This document shows positions 25,507 through 35,192 of a stretch of DNA of 64,000 nt, piece by piece. The translations under genes and the position numbers were made by a program. Position 1 is the stretch's first letter, and each line of letters starts with the position of its first letter. The DNA comes from Bacteroidota bacterium. Its GTDB lineage: Bacteria > Bacteroidota > Bacteroidia > 2-12-FULL-35-15. The notes beneath the pieces were generated by a model. The model did no database searches and was not told the DNA's origin. It saw nothing but the letters and a program-made list of their open reading frames with translations. The DNA is taken from contig CANNHN010000008.1 in the NCBI GenBank assembly GCA_947504725.1, positions 1 through 64,000 of the forward strand, given 5' to 3'.

Positions 25507-27048
25507 ATGGACAAAATAATAATAGCAGTAGCAGGTTTAGGCGGGTTGATTTTAGGAGCCATCATCACATTTTTAATGGTGAAACTGGCAAATAAAGGAA
25601 AAGCGAGCAGCATTATAAAAGATGCAGAGGCAAAGGGTGATGTGATAATCAAAGAGAAAAACTTGTTGGCTAAAGAAAAGTTTTTGCAATTAAAAGCAGA
25701 ACATGAAAAATCTATCAACGAAAAGAATGTAGCTGTTCTTCAAGCTGAAAATAAGATTAAACAAAAAGAACAATCACTTTCTCAAAAGCAAGAACAAGTT
25801 ACTCGTAAAGATGCTGAGCTGGATACTGTTCGCCAAAATTTAACGCATCAATTGGATTTGCTGAATGCTAAACAAGCTGATGTAGAGAAATTTCACCGTA
25901 GACAAGTAGAACAATTAGAAACGTTGAGTGGAATGAAAGCTGAAGATGCAAAAGCTCAATTGGTTGAATCTTTAAAAGCAGAAGCAAGAACGCAAGCAAT
26001 GTCGCACATCAAAGACATTGTTGAAGAGTCTAAAATTTCTGCGAACATGGAAGCAAAGAAAGTGGTTATCCAAACCATTCAAAGAGTAGCTACTGAACAT
26101 GCAATTGAAAATTCTGTTTCTATTTTCAACATTGAAAATGATGAAATAAAAGGGAGAATTATTGGTCGCGAAGGCCGTAATATCCGTGCTTTGGAAGCAG
26201 CAACAGGAATTGAGATTATTGTTGATGATACACCAGAAGCAATTATTTTATCAGGATTTGATCCAGTTAGAAGAGAAATTGCGCGTTTATCCTTGCATCA
26301 ATTGGTTACGGATGGACGTATTCATCCTGCACGTATTGAAGAGGTAGTTGAAAAAGTAAAAAAACAGATTGAAGACGAGATTATAGAAATTGGAAAACGT
26401 ACAACTATTGATTTAGGGATTCATGGATTACATCCCGAATTGATTCGTATGGTTGGAAGAATGAAATACCGTTCTTCTTACGGACAAAATTTATTACAAC
26501 ACTCCCGTGAAGTAGCAAACCTTTGTGCTACAATGGCAGCTGAGTTAGGGTTGAATGTAAAGATGGCAAAACGTGCTGGATTGTTACACGATATTGGTAA
26601 AGTGCCAGATGATTCTCCAGAAGTTCCTCACGCGATTTTGGGAATGCAGTTGGCTGAAAAATATAAAGAGAAACCAGAAGTTTGTAATGCAATTGGTGCT
26701 CACCACGATGAAATAGAAATGACAACTTTGCTTTCTCCGATTGTACAAGTATGTGATGCAATAAGCGGAGCTCGCCCTGGTGCTAGACGTGAAGTTGTTG
26801 AACAATATATCAAACGTTTGAAAGATTTAGAAGCGTTAGCAATGTCTTATCCTGGAGTTGATAAAACGTATGCTATTCAAGCTGGACGTGAATTACGTGT
26901 ATTGGTAGCATGTGATAAAGTTACTGACAAAGAAGCAGAAACTCTTTCTTTTGATATATCACAGCGCATTCAAACTGAAATGACATATCCTGGACAAGTT
27001 AAAGTAACTGTGATTCGTGAAACAAGAGCTGTTAATTACGCTAAATAA
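25507..27048 (+). CDS. rny: Ribonuclease Y
   Basis: 513 residues, the usual length. An N-terminal membrane anchor (about 4-22) is followed by a long coiled coil (about 30-190), a KH domain with [17 protein letters not shown], and an HD domain with HDIGK and HHDEIE metal ligands. Membrane-bound endoribonuclease that starts mRNA decay. All domains are intact. Confidence 0.96.
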   Translation: MDKIIIAVAGLGGLILGAIITFLMVKLANKGKASSIIKDAEAKGDVIIKEKNLLAKEKFLQLKAEHEKSINEKNVAVLQAENKIKQKEQSLSQKQEQVTRKDAELDTVRQNLTHQLDLLNAKQADVEKFHRRQVEQLETLSGMKAEDAKAQLVESLKAEARTQAMSHIKDIVEESKISANMEAKKVVIQTIQRVATEHAIENSVSIFNIENDEIKGRIIGREGRNIRALEAATGIEIIVDDTPEAIILSGFDPVRREIARLSLHQLVTDGRIHPARIEEVVEKVKKQIEDEIIEIGKRTTIDLGIHGLHPELIRMVGRMKYRSSYGQNLLQHSREVANLCATMAAELGLNVKMAKRAGLLHDIGKVPDDSPEVPHAILGMQLAEKYKEKPEVCNAIGAHHDEIEMTTLLSPIVQVCDAISGARPGARREVVEQYIKRLKDLEALAMSYPGVDKTYAIQAGRELRVLVACDKVTDKEAETLSFDISQRIQTEMTYPGQVKVTVIRETRAVNYAK

Positions 27049-27123
27049 GATTTTAGTATTGAGATAGTAGATGTTAGACTTTTTTGACTTTTAACTTTTC
27101 AACTTTAAACTTTGAACTAAAAA
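27049..27123. repeat. Low-complexity 10-base periodic sequence before the polysaccharide locus
   Basis: A degenerate run of the form AACTTTNAAC (GACTTTTAACTTTTCAACTT and following) occurs between rny and the ABC permease. It holds no gene. It marks the left boundary of the locus. Confidence 0.5.
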
Positions 27124-27966
27124 TTGAGTAAACACCGAATCATAATTGAACCAGGTACTGAAAACAGTAACTATTGGAAAGACCTCTGGAATTACCGGGG
27201 GCTTTTCTACTTTTTGGCTTGGCGCGATATTTTGGTGAGATACAAACAAACGGTGATTGGTATTGCTTGGGCATTAATTCGCCCCCTACTAACTATTTTT
27301 GTGATGGCATTTATTGGATGGTTATTTGAATCGAGAGTTCCAGACAATGTTCCTCGTTTAGTTTTTGTTGCAGCTGCAACATTACCCTGGCAATTTTTTT
27401 CGTCATCATTTAGTGAAACGAGTAATTCATTAATTGCAAATTCTAATTTGCTAACGAAGGTTTATTTTCCAAGATTAATTGTTCCTGCTAGCACAGTAAT
27501 TGTTTGTTTGATTGATTTTTTTGTTTCAGTAGTTATTCTAATTGGAATTATGATTTATTACCAGTATGTGCCTGGAGTCGAAGTTATAATGTTGCCATTG
27601 TTCTTGTTACTTGCTCTTGTTACGGCTTTGGGTACGGGTTTATATATTGCAGCGCTTAATGTAAAATATAGGGATTTTAGATACATTATTCCGTTTATTG
27701 TTCAATTTGGATTGTATGTTTCTCCTATTGCATTTAGCAGTAATGATATTTATAGCAGTGAAAAAATTCCGCAAGTAATCAAATATATTTATTCAATGAA
27801 CCCAATGGTTGGTGTTATTGACGGATTTCGCTGGTGTATTTTTGGTGGAGCTTCCCCAATAAATACATCAGGGTTTATTATATCTGTAGCGATAAGTATT
27901 TTATTTTTAATAATAGGTATTTGGTATTTCCGTAGAATGGAAAAATCATTTGCTGATGTTATTTAG
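27124..27966 (+). CDS. wzm: Polysaccharide ABC exporter permease (Wzm-like)
   Basis: 280 residues, ABC-2 type permease with about six membrane helices. Family features are the amphipathic N-terminal WRDILVRYKQTVIGIAWALIRP and the YFPRLIVP and YVSPIAFS motifs. It forms the channel that exports lipid-linked polysaccharide across the inner membrane. A stop lies just upstream and no ATG is available, so TTG is the start. It precedes its ATPase (Wzt) by 9 bases. First gene of the 20-gene locus. Confidence 0.93.
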   Translation: MSKHRIIIEPGTENSNYWKDLWNYRGLFYFLAWRDILVRYKQTVIGIAWALIRPLLTIFVMAFIGWLFESRVPDNVPRLVFVAAATLPWQFFSSSFSETSNSLIANSNLLTKVYFPRLIVPASTVIVCLIDFFVSVVILIGIMIYYQYVPGVEVIMLPLFLLLALVTALGTGLYIAALNVKYRDFRYIIPFIVQFGLYVSPIAFSSNDIYSSEKIPQVIKYIYSMNPMVGVIDGFRWCIFGGASPINTSGFIISVAISILFLIIGIWYFRRMEKSFADVI

Positions 27967-27975
27967 TATTGAAAA

Positions 27976-29235
27976 ATGAGCAATAGTATTATAAAAGTAG
28001 AAAATATTTCAAAGAGCTATATTCTGAAGCATCAGAATAATCAGTCGTATACTGCTTTGAGAGACGTTATTGCTAATAATGCAAAAAAAATATTTAATCC
28101 TAAGAAAGCACAAAATAATAATTCGAAAGAAGAGTTTTGGGCATTGAAAGATGTTTCATTTGAAATTAATCAAGGAGATCGAGTAGGGATTATTGGAAGA
28201 AACGGTGCTGGAAAATCTACGCTATTAAAAGTACTAAGCCGAATTGTTACTCCAACCAAAGGGAGGATAACAATAGACGGAAGGATTGCTAGTTTGCTTG
28301 AAGTAGGAACTGGATTCCATCCGGAGCTGAGTGGTAGAGAAAACATATTTCTTAATGGCTCAATTTTAGGAATGGCAAAATCGGAGATTCGGAAAAAATT
28401 TGATGAGATTGTTGATTTTGCTGAAGTAGAACAATTTTTGGATACTCCTGTAAAACGATATTCTTCCGGAATGTACGTTCGTTTGGCCTTTGCTGTTGCT
28501 GCACATCTTGAACCAGAAATTTTAATTGTGGATGAAGTACTTGCTGTTGGAGATTCTGAATTTCAAAAAAAATGTTTGGGAAAGATGAAAGATGTTGCTG
28601 GCCAAGGGCGAACCGTTTTGTTTGTTAGTCATAATATGGCTGCGATTCAAAATTTGTGTGACAAAGCCATTGTTATGAAAAAGGGGCAAGTAGATTTTCC
28701 AATTGGGGATGTCAACAATGCGGTGAGACATTATATGCGATCTGTCCAAGAAAGTTCTAAAGTTGACTTAAAAGAACGTAAAGACAGGCAGGGTGATGGT
28801 AATATTAAATTTGTTGATTTTGAATTTTTAAATGAAAATGATGAATCACAAGTAGAATTAATTACTGGGCAATATGTAAAAATGAAATTTGATTATGAAT
28901 GTGTCAATGACAAAGTTCTTTCAAATATAACTGTAGCTGCTGCGATTTATGGTGATGATGGCATTTTATATACAGTGGTTGGTAATGAGTTTTCATCAGG
29001 CCCATTTTCTTCCGTTAAATCTAAGGGAACCTTTATTTGCGAATTAAAAAAATTACCAATTGTTGCAGGTAAATATATAATGAATATTGTAATTAGTCAG
29101 AATGGAATTATGGAAGATTGGGTGCAAGAGGCTATTACCTTTGATGTTGAAGATGGCGATTATTACGGAACAGGAAAGATAATTCCTTCATCACATAAAA
29201 GCATTTTAATTGAAAATAGTTGGTTCAACAAATAA
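27976..29235 (+). CDS. wzt: Polysaccharide ABC exporter ATPase with Wzt C-terminal domain
   Basis: 419 residues. The N-terminal ABC domain has Walker A GRNGAGKST at 74-82, signature YSSGM near 163 and Walker B ILIVDEVLAVGD. The C-terminal about 150 residues form a beta-sandwich Wzt_C-type domain. In known systems such as E. coli O9a, this domain recognises the non-reducing end of the finished glycan. Its presence predicts that the polymer is made fully in the cytoplasm and carries a terminal cap, which fits the methyltransferases in the locus (inference). Confidence 0.93.
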   Translation: MSNSIIKVENISKSYILKHQNNQSYTALRDVIANNAKKIFNPKKAQNNNSKEEFWALKDVSFEINQGDRVGIIGRNGAGKSTLLKVLSRIVTPTKGRITIDGRIASLLEVGTGFHPELSGRENIFLNGSILGMAKSEIRKKFDEIVDFAEVEQFLDTPVKRYSSGMYVRLAFAVAAHLEPEILIVDEVLAVGDSEFQKKCLGKMKDVAGQGRTVLFVSHNMAAIQNLCDKAIVMKKGQVDFPIGDVNNAVRHYMRSVQESSKVDLKERKDRQGDGNIKFVDFEFLNENDESQVELITGQYVKMKFDYECVNDKVLSNITVAAAIYGDDGILYTVVGNEFSSGPFSSVKSKGTFICELKKLPIVAGKYIMNIVISQNGIMEDWVQEAITFDVEDGDYYGTGKIIPSSHKSILIENSWFNK

Positions 29236-29238
29236 CGG

Positions 29239-29940
29239 ATGTCATTTTTAAAAAAAATATTAAAAGGTTTTTCTTCCAATAATACATTGCAAGTAGATGG
29301 TTCTTTCGAGAAACATACATCAGCTCGTGTTGTTAATTCTAGCATTCGTATAGGAAAAAAAGCAAAAGTTGTTTTATTAGAAAATTCTGTGATTTCAGGT
29401 TATGATATTTTTATAAATGAAGGCGTTTTATTGATTGGTGGAAATACAAAACTAGAGCAAGGTGCTAATTCTTTAAAACCAACAATAAGTATAGAGAATG
29501 GTCGATTGGAAATTTTAGATCATTGTATAATTCGCGCTGATTTTTCAATTCGTTTTGGTGGTCAATGTAAAATTGGAAGCTATTCTGGATTAATGGAAAA
29601 AACGGAGATTCGGGTAGATGAATCTGTATCAATAGGTGATTTCAATATGATTTCATACGAATGCATGGTGTACGACACCAATACTCATTTTATTTATGAT
29701 TCGGCTACAAGAAGAAAAATGACTATCAAAGATTTTCCTTCTATTGGCTCAGAACCCGTGAAGCCAGAAACAAAACCAGTTATAATTGGAAATGATTGTT
29801 GGTTAGGTAAAAGAGCTGTCGTTTTAAAAGGTGTTACTTTGGGAAATAATTCTACGGTTGCAACTTGTTCAGTGGTTACTAAAAGTGTTCCAGCTGATTC
29901 AATTGCTTATGGAAATCCTGCAACATATAAACTTAAATAG
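29239..29940 (+). CDS. Left-handed beta-helix acyltransferase
   Basis: 233 residues with hexapeptide repeats in the second half (IGDFNMI, IGNDCWLGKRAVVLKGVTLGNNSTVATCSVVTKSVPADSIAYGNPA). The NodL/WbbJ-like end matches the maltose/sugar O-acetyltransferase group, which uses acetyl-CoA. The first half has degenerate LbH coils (SVISGYDIFINEG). It probably O-acetylates a sugar of the glycan. Three bases after wzt. Confidence 0.88.
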   Translation: MSFLKKILKGFSSNNTLQVDGSFEKHTSARVVNSSIRIGKKAKVVLLENSVISGYDIFINEGVLLIGGNTKLEQGANSLKPTISIENGRLEILDHCIIRADFSIRFGGQCKIGSYSGLMEKTEIRVDESVSIGDFNMISYECMVYDTNTHFIYDSATRRKMTIKDFPSIGSEPVKPETKPVIIGNDCWLGKRAVVLKGVTLGNNSTVATCSVVTKSVPADSIAYGNPATYKLK

Positions 29941-29947
29941 TTGATGA

Positions 29948-31054
29948 TTGATGAAAATCCAATTTTTAACAACTTATTATCCTCCTTTTCTAAAATCATT
30001 CTACTCTCAAAACCCTGATTTTTATTCACTTTCGTATTCGAAAATGTTGGAGCGCTTGTTATCAGAACATTTTGCTGATACTGGTGCGCTTCATGAACAG
30101 ATGCTGCAACAAGGCTATGATTCATTTTTGATAATAGCAAATGTTGAACCTTTGCAAAAAAAATGGGCAAAGGAAAACAAGATTATTTATAGTGAATCAA
30201 ACTGGCAAAAGGAAATTGCGTTTGCTCAAATTAAAACATTTACGCCAGATGTGTTTTATATTGAAAGTGTGTTTGATTATTTTGGAAGTTTTCTTTCTGA
30301 AGTAAAAGTATATTGTAAGAATGTTGTTTCATGGATTTCAACACCTTTTAATGATTCATTAAAACTAAATGATATAGACTTAATTCTTTCTTCAACTCCT
30401 GACTTCGTATCTAATTTTCGAAAAATGGGAATTATGTCAGAATATATGTTGCCAGCTTTTGATTCCAGAATATTGAACAAAATTGATTGCAATTCAAAAA
30501 AGGATATTTCGCTTTCATTTGTTGGTGGCTGGAGTGACGTGCATGTCAATCGAAAAAAAGCGTTAAAGTTTTTAGTTGAACAAACAAGCATTCAATTGTG
30601 GGGATATGGTTTCAGACGAAAACAATACAGTAAAAAAAATATTAAATATTATACTTCTAAATTGTTTCCCGAAAAGGACCCAATTGTCGATGCCTGTAGA
30701 GGTGAAGTTTGGGGGCTTGAAATGTATAAAATTCTGCAGCGTTCATTAATAACATTTAACATTCATGAATCATTGTTAAAAGGCAGAGTAGGGAACATGC
30801 GAATGTTTGAGGCAACGGGAGTTGGAACCATGATTTTAAATGATAACGGTACAAATCTGTCAGAAATATTTGTTCCAGGCAAAGAAATTGAAGTTTATAA
30901 TTCCTTGGATGAAGCAGTTGAAAAAATATCCTATTATATTAATCATCCTGAAAAGGCTGTAGAAATTGGGAAAAATGCTCAAATACGAACGATTGCCGAT
31001 TATACTTACGAAAAATTTGCTATTCAGCTTAGTGATTATTTAAATAAACTTTAG
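29948..31054 (+). CDS. CgeB-like glycosyltransferase
   Basis: 368 residues. GT-B fold protein; the C-terminal region GNMRMFEATGVGTMILNDNGTNLSEIFVPGKEIEVY matches the Glyco_trans_1_2 (CgeB-type) domain. The N-terminus is YYPPFLKSFY..., with no signal peptide. Donor and acceptor are unknown. The next gene follows with no space, starting at TTG right after the TAG. Either of the first two Met residues may be the start. Confidence 0.8.
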   Translation: MMKIQFLTTYYPPFLKSFYSQNPDFYSLSYSKMLERLLSEHFADTGALHEQMLQQGYDSFLIIANVEPLQKKWAKENKIIYSESNWQKEIAFAQIKTFTPDVFYIESVFDYFGSFLSEVKVYCKNVVSWISTPFNDSLKLNDIDLILSSTPDFVSNFRKMGIMSEYMLPAFDSRILNKIDCNSKKDISLSFVGGWSDVHVNRKKALKFLVEQTSIQLWGYGFRRKQYSKKNIKYYTSKLFPEKDPIVDACRGEVWGLEMYKILQRSLITFNIHESLLKGRVGNMRMFEATGVGTMILNDNGTNLSEIFVPGKEIEVYNSLDEAVEKISYYINHPEKAVEIGKNAQIRTIADYTYEKFAIQLSDYLNKL

Positions 31055-32098
31055 TTGATTAACTTGACTTCACAAAAAAAGATATCATTTTATACAAAAG
31101 CTTCTTTAGTTCCTAAAGGGAAAAATCACGCAACGATATTATTCCCGTTTTATGGTAATTACGAAACGAATCAAGTGGATACTGATTTTGGAAGGTTTGA
31201 TGAATATACTAGAGAAGGAGATCGTCTTTTTTCAATAACAGATTCTCCTGAAGCTTGCGATTTTTTTTTATTGCCATTCGAGTTTTCTTTTGAGCCAGAG
31301 GATGTGAAAGAATCTCAATCTTTTGCATTGGAAGCCGAAAAATTCAACAAAAAAGTAATTATTTTTTTTAATTCCGATTCTTTCGAACAGATTCCAATAT
31401 ATAATTCAATTGTTTTTAGAACATCTTTCTATAAAAGTAATCAGAAAAAAAATGAATTTTCTGTGCCTGGATGGAGTCGTGACTTTGGTTTTTTTAAAAC
31501 AAATACAAAAAAAACAGTATTACCTACTGTTAGTTATTGTGGTTATGTTGATTACCTTAATTTTTCTGATCGTTTTAATTGGTGGCGTTTGCTCCGAAAA
31601 TTTACAGGAAGAGCAAATGCGGTAAATGAATACGGTCCTATATTAAGAGGAAAAGCTGTTCGTAAATTAGTTTCAGACAATCGGATAGATGCAAACTTCA
31701 TTATTCGTCAAGGATTTTGGGCCGGAGGGATGGACAAAAAATTGGCTCGAAAACAATATGTTGAGAATATGCATAGCTGTGATTATGCATTGGTTGCTAG
31801 AGGAGCTGGAAATTTTTCTTATAGGCTATATGAAGTATTGAGTTGTGGTAAAATTCCTATATTTATTAATTCAGATTGCGTATTGCCATTTGATAATATT
31901 ATCGAGTGGAAAAAATATGTTATTTGGATTGAGGAAAATCAAGTTGATCAAATTGCACAAAAATTGCTGGACTTTCATGCTGGTATTTCAGATGAAGAAA
32001 TGATTGAAAAGAAGTTACTATCTAGGAAATTATATGATGAATGGATTTGCCCTCTGGCCTTTTTTAATAATATTCATAAATGCTTAAACCCGATTTGA
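31055..32098 (+). CDS. Exostosin-like glycosyltransferase (GT47-type)
   Basis: 347 residues. The C-terminal segment CDYALVARGAGNFSYRLYEVLSCGKIPIFINSD and the following PFDNIIEWKKYVIWIEE match the exostosin domain, named for eukaryotic heparan sulphate glycosyltransferases and also found in bacterial glycan loci. No transmembrane segment. The start is TTG, next to the preceding stop; a second in-frame TTG lies 9 bases on and no ATG is near. Its last 19 bases overlap the next gene. Confidence 0.8.
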   Translation: MINLTSQKKISFYTKASLVPKGKNHATILFPFYGNYETNQVDTDFGRFDEYTREGDRLFSITDSPEACDFFLLPFEFSFEPEDVKESQSFALEAEKFNKKVIIFFNSDSFEQIPIYNSIVFRTSFYKSNQKKNEFSVPGWSRDFGFFKTNTKKTVLPTVSYCGYVDYLNFSDRFNWWRLLRKFTGRANAVNEYGPILRGKAVRKLVSDNRIDANFIIRQGFWAGGMDKKLARKQYVENMHSCDYALVARGAGNFSYRLYEVLSCGKIPIFINSDCVLPFDNIIEWKKYVIWIEENQVDQIAQKLLDFHAGISDEEMIEKKLLSRKLYDEWICPLAFFNNIHKCLNPI

Positions 32099-32919
32099 AG
32101 AAAGCAATTATAAATATGATTCCCGGGCCACTAAAAAAAATGTATCATATTTTCTTTGATGCAAGAGCTCAACTTGCCTGGACAGGAAACTATGCGGATT
32201 GGTCTTCAGCATTGAAGAAATCTCTAGGTTATGATAACGCTGTAATTCTTGAAAAAGTAAAAGCAAGTGTATTAAAAGTAAAAAATGGCGAAGCTGCTTA
32301 TGAGCGAGATTCTGTGGTGTTCGATAAAATTGAGTATGAATCTCAATTGGTAAAAACCATTAATCAATGTGCAAAAGAAAACAATGGGATATTGGATGTT
32401 ATCGATTTTGGTGGCTCACTGGGAAGTTCTTATTTCCAATATAAAACCGTTTTAACAGATGCTAAAGAAATTCATTGGAATGTAGTGGAGCAAGCTCATT
32501 TTGTTTATTGCGGCAAAAAGTTTATTGGAGATAATTCTTTGAAATTTTTTGATACAATTGAAGAAGCAATGGGAAATAGGAAAGCTCATGTTCTATACTT
32601 GGCTAGTGTCATTCAGTATTTTGAAGAACCTTACGACTTAATCGAAAAGTGTCTTCGTTATAACTTCGAGTATATCATTATCGACAGAACCGCATTTATT
32701 GATGATAGCAAAGATCGAATTACCGTTCAAAAAGTGCCTGAAAGTATCTACAAAGCGTCATATCCTGCTTGGTTTTTCTCTGAACAAAAATTTATTGGCG
32801 CTTTCACTGGGAAATACCAATTGTTGGAAACTTTTGTAAGTGAAGTGTCGAAGCCGATGCAGTTAAAAGATAATAAAAGAGTATATTGGAAAGGTTTTAT
32901 TTTGAAAAAAAAGCAATAA
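32080..32919 (+). CDS. TIGR04325-type putative methyltransferase
   Basis: 279 residues. It matches the family defined by WTGNYADWSSALKKSLGYD near the N-terminus and by the SAM-binding VIDFGGSLGSSYFQ motif. The later region is conserved too (YPAWFFSEQKFIG). This is a putative SAM-dependent methyltransferase of surface polysaccharide loci with no known acceptor. It overlaps the exostosin gene by 19 bases and is 1 base from the next methyltransferase gene, so these are translated as a set. Confidence 0.85.
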   Translation: MLKPDLKKAIINMIPGPLKKMYHIFFDARAQLAWTGNYADWSSALKKSLGYDNAVILEKVKASVLKVKNGEAAYERDSVVFDKIEYESQLVKTINQCAKENNGILDVIDFGGSLGSSYFQYKTVLTDAKEIHWNVVEQAHFVYCGKKFIGDNSLKFFDTIEEAMGNRKAHVLYLASVIQYFEEPYDLIEKCLRYNFEYIIIDRTAFIDDSKDRITVQKVPESIYKASYPAWFFSEQKFIGAFTGKYQLLETFVSEVSKPMQLKDNKRVYWKGFILKKKQ

Positions 32920-32920
32920 A

Positions 32921-33742
32921 ATGACTGTATTACCTTATTTGAATTTAGGTTGTGGGGCAACCTATCATAAAGACTGGACAAATGTTGATTTTGTTTCCAA
33001 TTCAGAAGAAGTGTTGGCTCATAATTTATTGCTAGGAATTCCTTTTCCCGACAACAATTTTTCTGTTGTATATCACTCTCATGTTTTAGAACATTTTCCA
33101 AAAGACAAAGCACGGGAGTTTATTAAAGAATGTTATCGTGTTAGTAAGCCCGGGGCCATAATTAGAGTAGCAATTCCTGATTTGGAACAAATAGCACTGA
33201 ATTATATCAAATATTTGAATGATAGTTTGAGTGGGTTGTCAGGTGCAGCAGAAAAATACGATTGGACAATGCTTGAGTTGTTTGATCAAGTTGTGCGTTC
33301 AAAAACGGGAGGAGAAATGATTGAATACATAAAAGATACTTCCAATCAAAACGATTCATTTTTATTGGAAAGAAATGGGCAGGAAGTAAAGCGCATTATG
33401 GATATGTACCGTAATAATTCACCCGTTTCTTTAGAAAGTTTTTCATTTACCAAGCGAATTGCTGGAATACCTAAGCGTGTGAAAAGAAAATTAATAGCGT
33501 TATTGTTAGGCAAAGAGGATGTTGCCTATCAAATTGGTAAATTCAGAATGGAAGGCGAAATTCATCAATGGATGTATGATCGTTATTCATTAAAAAAAAT
33601 ATTGGAAGACGCAGGATTTAAAAATGTGCAAGTAAAAAATAAGTTTGAAAGCAGTATTCCAAATTGGGAGCTGTTTAACTTGGACGGGAAAGATAACATC
33701 TTGAGAAAACCAGATTCATTATTTATGGAAGCTATTAAATAA
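32921..33742 (+). CDS. SAM-dependent methyltransferase
   Basis: 273 residues. Class I methyltransferase with the glycine motif LNLGCGATYHKDWTNVDF, the post-motif HVLEHFPKDKAREFIKECYRVSKPGAIIRVAIPD, and a C-terminal insertion (about 90-190). It is of the type that methylates glycan or acts on a glycosyl acceptor. It follows the TIGR04325 gene, and the two may cap the same glycan. No signal peptide. Confidence 0.85.
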   Translation: MTVLPYLNLGCGATYHKDWTNVDFVSNSEEVLAHNLLLGIPFPDNNFSVVYHSHVLEHFPKDKAREFIKECYRVSKPGAIIRVAIPDLEQIALNYIKYLNDSLSGLSGAAEKYDWTMLELFDQVVRSKTGGEMIEYIKDTSNQNDSFLLERNGQEVKRIMDMYRNNSPVSLESFSFTKRIAGIPKRVKRKLIALLLGKEDVAYQIGKFRMEGEIHQWMYDRYSLKKILEDAGFKNVQVKNKFESSIPNWELFNLDGKDNILRKPDSLFMEAIK

Positions 33743-33743
33743 C

Positions 33744-34781
33744 ATGAAGCTTAATTTTTGTACTTTATTTAATTCAAGTTATCTCTCAAGAGGGGTTGTT
33801 ATGTATCAATCGTTGTTGAAACATTGTGATGATTTCCATTTGTATGTTTATGCTTTTGATGATGCCTGTTACGAATATTTGAGCAACCAAAAATTTAAAA
33901 ACTTAACCGTAATTTCCTTAAAAGAGTTTGAGAACGAAGAGTTGCTTAGAATTAAACCATCGAGAACTGCAGGCGAATACTGCTGGACATGCTCTTCCTC
34001 AACAATAGATTATTCCATCAATCATTTTAATCTTGATAACTGCACGTATGTTGATGCGGATATGTTGTTTTATTCCAATCCTCGAGTTTTGATTGATGAG
34101 ATGGGCACAAATTCTGTTTTAATAACATCGCATAGATACACAAAGGAATATGATCAATCTGCAGTGAGTGGTAAATATTGTGTTCAGTTTATGACTTTTA
34201 AAAACACAAAAGAAGGAATGGCTGTTTTGAATTGGTGGAAAAATGCTTGTATCGATTGGTGTTACGGAAGAGTTGAGGATGGGAAATTCGGTGATCAAAA
34301 ATATGTAGATGAATTTCAAAAACGCTTTACTGGTGTTCATGAACTGCATCATTTGGGTGGTGGTGTCGCTCCATGGAATGTTCAACAATATAGTTTTTCA
34401 TCAAAAGATGAAAAAATTATTGGAAAAGAAATTGTCTCAGGCAAAGAATTTGATTTGGTATTTTTTCATTTTCATGGATTGAAATTTTATGATAATTATA
34501 TTGTTGGATTAACTGGTGAATTATATGAAATAAAAAAAGAAATTCAATCGAAATTCTATTTTCCTTATATCACTTTGTTAAATGATTCAAAAAAGAACAT
34601 ACTTTCCGATTTTAAAAATGTCGACCCCAATGGAAACGCAGGTGTTGCACCTTATAAGCCTCTGAATTTTAGTTTACTATTGAGATTTTATCTTTCTGGG
34701 CTAAAACAATCGTTGACAAATATCTTAGGAAAAAGCCTAAAAAAACGCATCAATCACCATTATTTTTTCTATAATAAATGA
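33744..34781 (+). CDS. Glycosyltransferase, GT-A fold (nucleotide-diphospho-sugar transferase)
   Basis: 345 residues. The N-terminal FCTLFNSSYLSRGVVMYQSLL is typical of the nucleotide-diphospho-sugar transferase superfamily. The metal-binding DxD is in YVDADMLFYSNP. HLGGGVAPWN and FHFHGLKFY, near residues 205 and 240, are conserved. Acceptor unknown; cytosolic. Confidence 0.82.
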   Translation: MKLNFCTLFNSSYLSRGVVMYQSLLKHCDDFHLYVYAFDDACYEYLSNQKFKNLTVISLKEFENEELLRIKPSRTAGEYCWTCSSSTIDYSINHFNLDNCTYVDADMLFYSNPRVLIDEMGTNSVLITSHRYTKEYDQSAVSGKYCVQFMTFKNTKEGMAVLNWWKNACIDWCYGRVEDGKFGDQKYVDEFQKRFTGVHELHHLGGGVAPWNVQQYSFSSKDEKIIGKEIVSGKEFDLVFFHFHGLKFYDNYIVGLTGELYEIKKEIQSKFYFPYITLLNDSKKNILSDFKNVDPNGNAGVAPYKPLNFSLLLRFYLSGLKQSLTNILGKSLKKRINHHYFFYNK

Positions 34782-34817
34782 GTCTAAATTAGTAACTTAG
34801 CCTCTTAAAACAACCGT

Positions 34818-35192
34818 ATGGCTCACATCATTGATTTGAAAACTTTTACCGATAAGAGAGGAAATCTTACCGTTATCGAAAAGGTTATTCCATTTGATAT
34901 TAAACGCGTTTTTTATATTTATGGTGTAGATGATTCAAAAAGAGGAGGCCATCGTCATCATAAGACAATACAAGCCGCTATTTGTATCAAAGGTTCTTGT
35001 GTTATTTATAATAATGATGGAAATACTGAAACTGATTTTGAATTGAATCAACCTAATAAATGTTTGATTTTGGAACCTAAAGATTGGCATACAATGTATA
35101 ACTTTTCACCAGATGCTATTCTGATGGTATTTGCCTCTGAATATTTCGAAGCAGCTGATTATATTCACGAACCTTATGTATCTAATAAATGA
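34818..35192 (+). CDS. fdtA: dTDP-6-deoxy-hexulose 3,4-ketoisomerase, FdtA-like
   Basis: 124 residues, a single small cupin of the WxcM/FdtA type. The active-site segment [20 protein letters not shown] is intact. Such enzymes move the keto group of dTDP-4-keto-6-deoxyglucose from C4 to C3, the step before 3-amination. It overlaps the following DegT aminotransferase by 4 bases. Together they would make dTDP-3-amino-3,6-dideoxyhexose. RmlA and RmlB are not in the window. Confidence 0.85.
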   Translation: MAHIIDLKTFTDKRGNLTVIEKVIPFDIKRVFYIYGVDDSKRGGHRHHKTIQAAICIKGSCVIYNNDGNTETDFELNQPNKCLILEPKDWHTMYNFSPDAILMVFASEYFEAADYIHEPYVSNK

